A program made the translations under genes and the position numbers. 64,000 nucleotides of DNA, from assembly GCA_032164245.1 (NCBI GenBank), contig JAVMKO010000002.1, forward strand, positions 56,205,840 to 56,269,839, in the 5' to 3' direction. The stretch's first letter is position 1. Every line of letters begins with the position of its first letter. Under the pieces are notes generated by a model that was not told the DNA's origin, did no database searches, and saw only the letters and a list, made by a program, of their open reading frames with translations. This document shows positions 58,621 to 64,000 of this stretch, in pieces. Source of the DNA: Sternotherus odoratus. Its lineage: Eukaryota > Chordata > Testudines > Kinosternidae.

Positions 58621-58720
58621 AGCTTGAAAACTTGTCTTCTCCGTCTACAGAAGTTGGTCCTGTCCTCATCCATCTTGTCTCTGTCATATATTAGACCAAC
58701 ACAGCTATAACAACACTGCA
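58621..58720 (+). repeat. Old dispersed amniote repeat ('agaagttggtcc ... gaccaacac' type)
   Basis: 'Cttgaaaacttgtcttct', 'cagaagttggtcctgtcc', 'catcttgtctctgtcatata' and 'ttagaccaacacagctataacaacac' follow the order of a SINE/LINE-tail repeat I know from turtles and birds ('...cttgtctctctaatatcctgggaccaacacggctacaacaac...'). The family name is uncertain. Confidence 0.6.
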
Positions 58721-59986
58721 AACTGTTTTTCCAAAGTTTTGTTTTATTAATTCTCTTGTCAATGTAAAGTAAACATGCAGCGTTCCCAATATAAAATTAA
58801 AGTAAATATCATAACATTCTCATTTATTTTCAAGCAAATGATTATAATACATTATATTACAGCTTCCAAAATATGCTTTTAACTAGACTTGAAAGGCTGT
58901 TAGCAACTATATGTTAAAGAAAATTAGAAAACAAATAACTCTCCAGAGAACTGCCTGTGGTAAATCAAACTATTATAAATTTTTCCATTAGGAGTTTTCT
59001 TACTGCAGGAGAAATGGGAACATTTCACATGAAGTATATTGTAGCTTTCAGGTACTTACAATTCATATTTTCTTTCCTCTTTTTACCAGTGCACTATGTC
59101 TCAGGCTCATTTTAGGGTACCAAAATTGTAGGATCAGCCAATAAATGCATTAAAAGGGCAATTTACAAAAAAACTCTGCCAGAATGGTCAGTATCATCAC
59201 AATTTCTATAGAACTTGAGATGTAATAGGCTGATCATTACGGAACAATTATTCGTACATTACATTTAAATCACAATCCAATGGCACATAATAATCTGAAA
59301 GTCTGTGTGGGTAGGGTTATGTTCCAAACTCAGAAGTCAGAGTCACCAAGCTCTGTTTTGATTTAGTTATTTACCATAGCAGTTCTTAATGGCCTATGGT
59401 TTGATATTTTTTTTTAGTGCTGTGTTAGTAAGAGGCTATCAGTCAGACTGCATGTAAAGTATTAAGTGAATCATAAATCAGCCATTTTATGTATGACTTT
59501 GTTTTTCTCTGATTCAGAATCATTTGATTTTGTACTGTTTAGTGAAGACCTGATGGTACCAGGAATTCAGAAATGGAAGAATGTGTGAGTAGCAGTGCCT
59601 AAGACACTGATGTGGGAAATTGTCTGTTCCTTTTCGTTCCGTTTAAGGCCATATTATCCCTTTAGTTTAGGTACTGGGGTATGAAACTGACTGACTGGTA
59701 AATGCAGAAAAAGCAGTCAAATCAGCATTGTTTCCACCTTCCTTCAGTCTTCTACATATACCATTCTACCCAAACATTGTATGGTTGCTGTTTTGGGGTT
59801 GAAGGAATTAGCTGGCAGGGCTATGGGGTAGAACAAAGCATCATCCCCAGCCTACCCCATGGCATTTACATTGGAAATTGTGTTTACAATTTGAACATTA
59901 ACTCAAGTTCTGTGCTGTCCACTCTTTAGAGAGAAGTGGTAGTCTGTAGACATTAATGGAAAGCCAATGGCAGCCTGGCCCATAAG
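58721..59986. other. AT-rich sequence, nothing recognised
   Basis: No supported feature. Confidence 0.5.
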
Positions 59987-59989
59987 TAA

Positions 59990-60380
59990 GGCCTAGTCTG
60001 CAGTACAGTTAGGTGGATGCAAGGCATCTTACTTTGACCTAATTGTGTCTACATTAAAACTTTGGGCCCACTTGTGTAATTGCCCCCATATGCTGACTTA
60101 ATGATTCCACCTCCGTGAGATGCGTACAGTCAATGTCAATGTAGTTAGCTTGACAGTGTCAGTGTAGACACTGTGTTGCTTACACTGACTGTTACTGGCT
60201 TTCAGAAGCTATCCCACAATGACCCGTGCTGACAATACAATCCCTATAAGTGCTCCCACTGAGGATGTGTACCACCAACACAAGAATATGAGCATGGACA
60301 TCCAAAAGTGACTTACTTTCTGTGGCAACTGTATGCCAGTGTAACTTAGGTCAACAAAATTGTGTAGTGCAGATGTGCCC
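59990..60380. mobile_element. Harbinger-like MITE with 3-bp TAA target duplication
   Basis: Left end GGCCTAGTCTGCAGTACAG; right end as reverse complement GGGCACATCTGCACTACAC. TAA lies directly outside both ends (59987-59989 and 60381-60383), the 3-bp TWA duplication typical of PIF/Harbinger. The interior word 'gaagctatcccacaatgac' near 60205 is shared with 24051-25253 and with the Myb/SANT relic region at 5.7 kb. It is 391 bp with no transposase. Confidence 0.75.
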
Positions 60381-60383
60381 TAA

Positions 60384-60944
60384 GCCTTCTGCTAGGGGAG
60401 GAGAATCAGGGAATAATGTGGCAAATACTCCATGATGGATCTGTAGGTTGGAGGGCCACAAGCCTGGTTCTTGGGTCCACCTCAGTTAACAATATCTGCT
60501 GCAAGATTTTTTGGGTTGTGATCTCATTTGAATAAAGATATTTTGCATCTCTCTTATCTCTTTATCTAATCTATAAAGCACCTTTCCTCTTGAAGCTTCG
60601 TAGAGCACTTCACAAATGCTCTATCTTTTGTCACTGAAGCTCAGCTTGTAGAATAAGGGGAAGCTACTAACTACAGTAGTAAGGGGAAGAGAAATTTTGG
60701 GCCGGGGCAATGGGACAACACCTTGCTTCTACAAAAGTGCCAACCTGGGCATATAAGACTTAGTGTTCAAAGTTCTCATCCAATGGAGACCCACACAGTA
60801 AACCCACAAACACAGTACCTTATTCATTCTATTATAAAGATAGGAAAGTATTTGGACAGTATATATTTGGAACTAATTTTGAGCTCCCCAGAGTTTTAGC
60901 ATGGAAACCTGTCTAACATTACAGAGTAACACACAAATAAACAC
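60384..60944. other. Sequence without supported feature
   Basis: 'Aagcacctttcctcttgaagc' and 'agagcacttcacaaatg' near 60577-60620 may be another weak CORE-SINE/L2 tail. Nothing else is seen. Confidence 0.4.
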
Positions 60945-61110
60945 AGTAATACATACTTTCATCTGTGCATCTCAAAGCACTTCATACAGGTGGGTGAATA
61001 TCATTATCCCTGATTTACATGGGAGAATCTAACACACCTCAGTGTTGTGACTTGCCCAAGGCAACTCAGCTTGTCGTTGTCAGTGCTAGGACTATAACAC
61101 TGGGTCAAGC
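60945..61110 (+). repeat. MIR/CORE-SINE-like fragment
   Basis: 'Ctcaaagcacttcatacag', 'atcattatccctgatttaca' and 'gtgacttgcccaaggcaactcagc' match the MIR core and 3' part in order ('...tgacttgcccaaggtcacacagc...'). It is old and diverged. Confidence 0.75.
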
Positions 61111-61859
61111 TTTTCAAAAGCGGATGTTTAGAATTAGGCTCTTAAGTCTGTATTTCAACACCTAAATAGCGAGTCTGATTTTCAGAGGAGCTGCATGTTT
61201 ATCAACTCCCACTGTCAACAAGAGTAGGAGGAGTTGCTGATTGTTTAGAATGATTTTCATATGTACTGTGATAGGTATCCCAATTTACATCTGAAATCAC
61301 AGCATCTGAACATGTGTTAGAAGGTGGTGGTCAGAAAATCTGGACATGTTATTTGTTTTAATAAAGAAAAGCATGGGTTTTAAGTCACTTTAAGACAAGA
61401 AAAAGTCAAAATAACCCCCTAAAAGGGTAGGAAAGGAAGTGGGATCCCATCTCCCATTCTGCCTGTCATAACAAGTTGCTTAGCAAAAATGGGTTACGTT
61501 TTTTAAAAGAATAGAGGAAAAGTTCAGGCACCAGGAAACCCATGAGGACTTGATATATACCACGCAATGAAACTTCATGATTCTCCAGCCTAATGCAATT
61601 AACTATATTTAGAAGGAAGTTTTGTTTTTATTCCATTGTTTTCACACATTTATTTTCTGTTGGCTGAATAATTTTAGCACAATTTAGAAACAACTTTAAG
61701 TAAAATGGGAGGATAAAGGTAACTATTCTGCATGAATTACATGCTGCAGCTCTCATGCATGATATGGAAAGCTGTGCCATTTTATAGCCAGTGCCCTATG
61801 ATTTGTTTTTTCTCTCCCTTCTAATGTCATCTGCCGAGCTGCACCTTTCGACAGAGCAT
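61111..61859. other. AT-rich sequence, nothing recognised
   Basis: No supported feature. Confidence 0.5.
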
Positions 61860-62375
61860 TGCCAATAGAGCTGGGGACAAAATGAATTTCTCTTCCATGA
61901 AAAATTGAGATTTGGGGGAAAATGTTTAGTCCCAAATTGGGACAAAAAGCCAAAACCTCATTATTTTGCAGAAGTGAAATTTCCCAATGTTTTGTTGTGG
62001 AAACACCAAAATATTCTGGCAGCAGGAACATTTCCAAAACCAAAATAACACCCCCAGGTTCCTGGGAGCCCTGGCTCCACATTCATCCACCAGGCAAGCT
62101 GCCATGAATCCTAGAAGCCCTGAGTCCTGGGAGTGTTGATTCCACAACAGCCTACCAGGTGAGGAGCTGGGAGCCTGGAAGCCCTGGGAACTCTGCCTCC
62201 ATAGCAGTCCACCTGGGCTCTCCAGCTTGGGAACCCATGGAGCCCCATTTCTCCCAGGCAGGCTGCCGATGAGGTTGGCGGGCAGGCTAGCTAGCAGAAA
62301 AGTAGGCAGGTTTCGTTGGAAGGTTTTGCTGAAATCGACATGATCCTGTGGAACATGTTGATTTTGACAAATTGG
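61860..62375. repeat. Repeat with A-rich flanks and a degenerate 'agccctg' internal repetition
   Basis: Starting 'agagctggggacaaaatgaa', the left part is A-rich with 'gggacaaaaagccaaaacc'. The middle, about 62050-62230, repeats a loose unit of about 70 bp built on 'cctgggagccctggctcca' / 'cctagaagccctgagtcct' / 'cctggaagccctgggaact'. The right part returns to T-rich text. The frames through it are a compositional effect. The family is unknown. Confidence 0.5.
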
Positions 62376-62384
62376 CATTTATCA

Positions 62385-62490
62385 AAGAGATGACCCTTCG
62401 ACTGCATCCGACGAAGTGGGTATTAGCCCACAAAAGCTCATGCTTCAATACTTTAGTTAGTCTTTAAGGTGACACAGGACTCTTTGTTAC
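62385..62490 (+). repeat. Conserved amniote SINE/LINE tail ('gaagtgggt...agcccacaaaagctcatgc')
   Basis: 'Ctgcatccgacgaagtgggt', 'attagcccacaaaagctcat' and 'gttagtctttaaggtgacac' are successive blocks of a repeat widespread in turtles, birds and mammals. I do not commit to a family name. Confidence 0.7.
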
Positions 62491-63924
62491 CTCTCCATTG
62501 GAAGCTTTTCAGCCAGGTCTAATTACTGCAGGTAACTTTCATTTAATCATTAAGAATAAGATTCATTAAGGGCGTGAAATTTATGGCCCTCAATATGTGA
62601 GGTGCTGAATTTTAACTTCCTTTGACCACAATAGATTTGAATATGCCCAGTACTTTGCAGGACTGGAGGATAAAGTCAATGGGAGTTGAGGGCACTCATC
62701 TTGAACTGGGTTCTATTTTTTTTTATTTTTTGACTGAAAAGTTTTGCACTAGCTTCACCAGTACAGCTGGCTGCTTTATACTGGTGATACAAAGCATGTA
62801 TAAATGGGGTTTACAGCTGCTTTCATCAGAGGCAAGTGGCTGAAGTGCACTGGTGAATCTGACTTTTTGTGTTCATGGAAAGTTTAAAAGCTGCAATTCT
62901 GTAAGTAAAGTAGACAAAATAACCAGATATTTTCTTCTTAAGAGGAGAGATTATTTTTTTTAGAAGTCATACACAGCAAACAAGAAAATAAAACGAAAAA
63001 GAAAAAAACATTGAATGATCTCTTCAATAATCATGTTTTCTTTGTGCCAGATGAGCAAACACACAATGAACAAATACATACACATTTAGAGCACTTTTCT
63101 TTTATCAGACAGAACATTGATTTTTTATGAGTCCTCTATAAATTCATTATTATAGTTATAACCACCTTTCATTTTTAATATTTAATGGTACAATGAAAAG
63201 AGCCATTAAAGCAGCTGGTAAAAAAGCAGCAAGGTGATTTTTGTGAAGCATTCATTCCTTATGTTTCAAAAAAATGAACCCTTATAAGTTACAACAGCAG
63301 CAGGCACTGAACTATTCTGCATCTATTCATTTTCACTGTACCATAATTGTCTCCACTTTTTTTCTTTTCCTCAATTATTACCCATTGTACAAAAGACCAA
63401 GTATTGGATATATTCAAGTCCTGTTTTTGTTGTTGGGAATAGCTATTCAACAACTAGTGGTTTTTGCTGCCAAACTGCTTCTTTAGCATAGTGGCTGAAT
63501 AAATTGCTTAGCCTACAGCTGTGTACCTCCTGCTATTAATGGGATCCTTGTGAATTATTCAGATAGAGAATCCTGCTGACCTCGTATATAATAAAATTCT
63601 CATTAAATTCACTTTAATATATAAGGCAGGTTTTTGTCATTTTCTTATTTTGTCTCAACTGTTAATGTTCATTCGAATGAAATGATAAGAAATAGTTTTC
63701 TGGTGTTGCTATTTGCACACCAGGTGCCTGTAGCTTCCTTACTTAGTTATTTTTTCATTTATATTAAAGCATGTTTGCCAGTGAGCTAACTTGGGTCATA
63801 GATGTGGGGGCCATCCAAGTGTCACAGATGGACAGATAGAAAATGAAGATATGTGTATGGCCTCACTGCAAAACTGCTCTCCAATCTGAGGATTCACAGT
63901 CTCTTTACTAGTAGCAGTCTTTGG
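62491..63924. other. AT-rich sequence, nothing recognised
   Basis: No supported feature. Confidence 0.5.
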
Positions 63925-64000
63925 ATAAGAGAGTTTAAAGCCAGAATGCACCACTAGAGCACCTAGTCTGACCTCCCAGCATCCCCCCACTAAACCCAAC
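63925..64000 (-). mobile_element. CR1-like LINE 3' end, cut by the window edge
   Basis: 'Gtttaaagccagaatgcacc' and 'gcacctagtctgacctcccagc' resemble an antisense older CR1 3' end, as at 22640. The rest lies beyond 64000. Confidence 0.6.

Noticed and set aside
1..64000. CRISPR arrays, operons, ribosome-binding sites or other prokaryotic features
   Set aside because: The sequence is vertebrate nuclear DNA. No spaced direct-repeat arrays or bacterial gene organisation are present.

Overview
This window looks like intergenic or deep intronic DNA of a sauropsid, most likely a turtle. It is AT-rich and holds no host protein-coding gene that I can support. What is recognisable is almost all transposable-element debris: CR1 LINEs with the (ATTCTATG)-type 3' end, an L2-like LINE, MIR/CORE-SINE fragments, solo LTRs, and an unusually varied set of non-autonomous DNA transposons (hAT, PIF/Harbinger-like, Tigger/pogo-like and others with TA target sites). 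Heavy CR1 load together with many hAT and fold-back elements is what suggests a turtle rather than a bird, squamate or mammal. That is inference from general knowledge, not a database match.

Layout. 1-7.0 kb: unique AT-rich DNA with one GC-rich hAT element (491-1041, perfect 8-bp TSD), a decayed Myb/SANT-like coding fragment near 5.9 kb and a small MITE. 7.0-12 kb: a GC-cored terminal-inverted-repeat element, an internally deleted CR1, an L2-like LINE 3' half and a 156-bp hAT MITE. 12-20 kb: unique DNA, then one copy of an unnamed dispersed repeat (second copy at 41.2 kb), and a 1.9-kb solo LTR (17375-19255) split by a 742-bp hAT element. 20-32 kb: several TA-flanked or Harbinger-like elements, an 80-bp GT microsatellite, a 1.1-kb GC-rich fold-back with 43-bp tandem repeats, and two CR1 copies. 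33.2-37.0 kb: a three-level nest, in which a TA-flanked element contains a fold-back hAT element that itself contains a solo LTR. 37-64 kb: mostly unique AT-rich DNA with scattered elements (CR1, hAT, Tigger-like, fold-backs, MIR) and one well-formed 44-bp exon candidate at 57010-57053.

There are no cooperating genes to describe. The most useful content is the insertion history, which can be read from target-site duplications and reconstructed empty sites, and the fold-back hAT at 33344-35433, whose inverted arms carry the end of a hAT transposase reading frame twice in opposite orientations. Family labels come from motifs and remembered consensus features; no search could be run.
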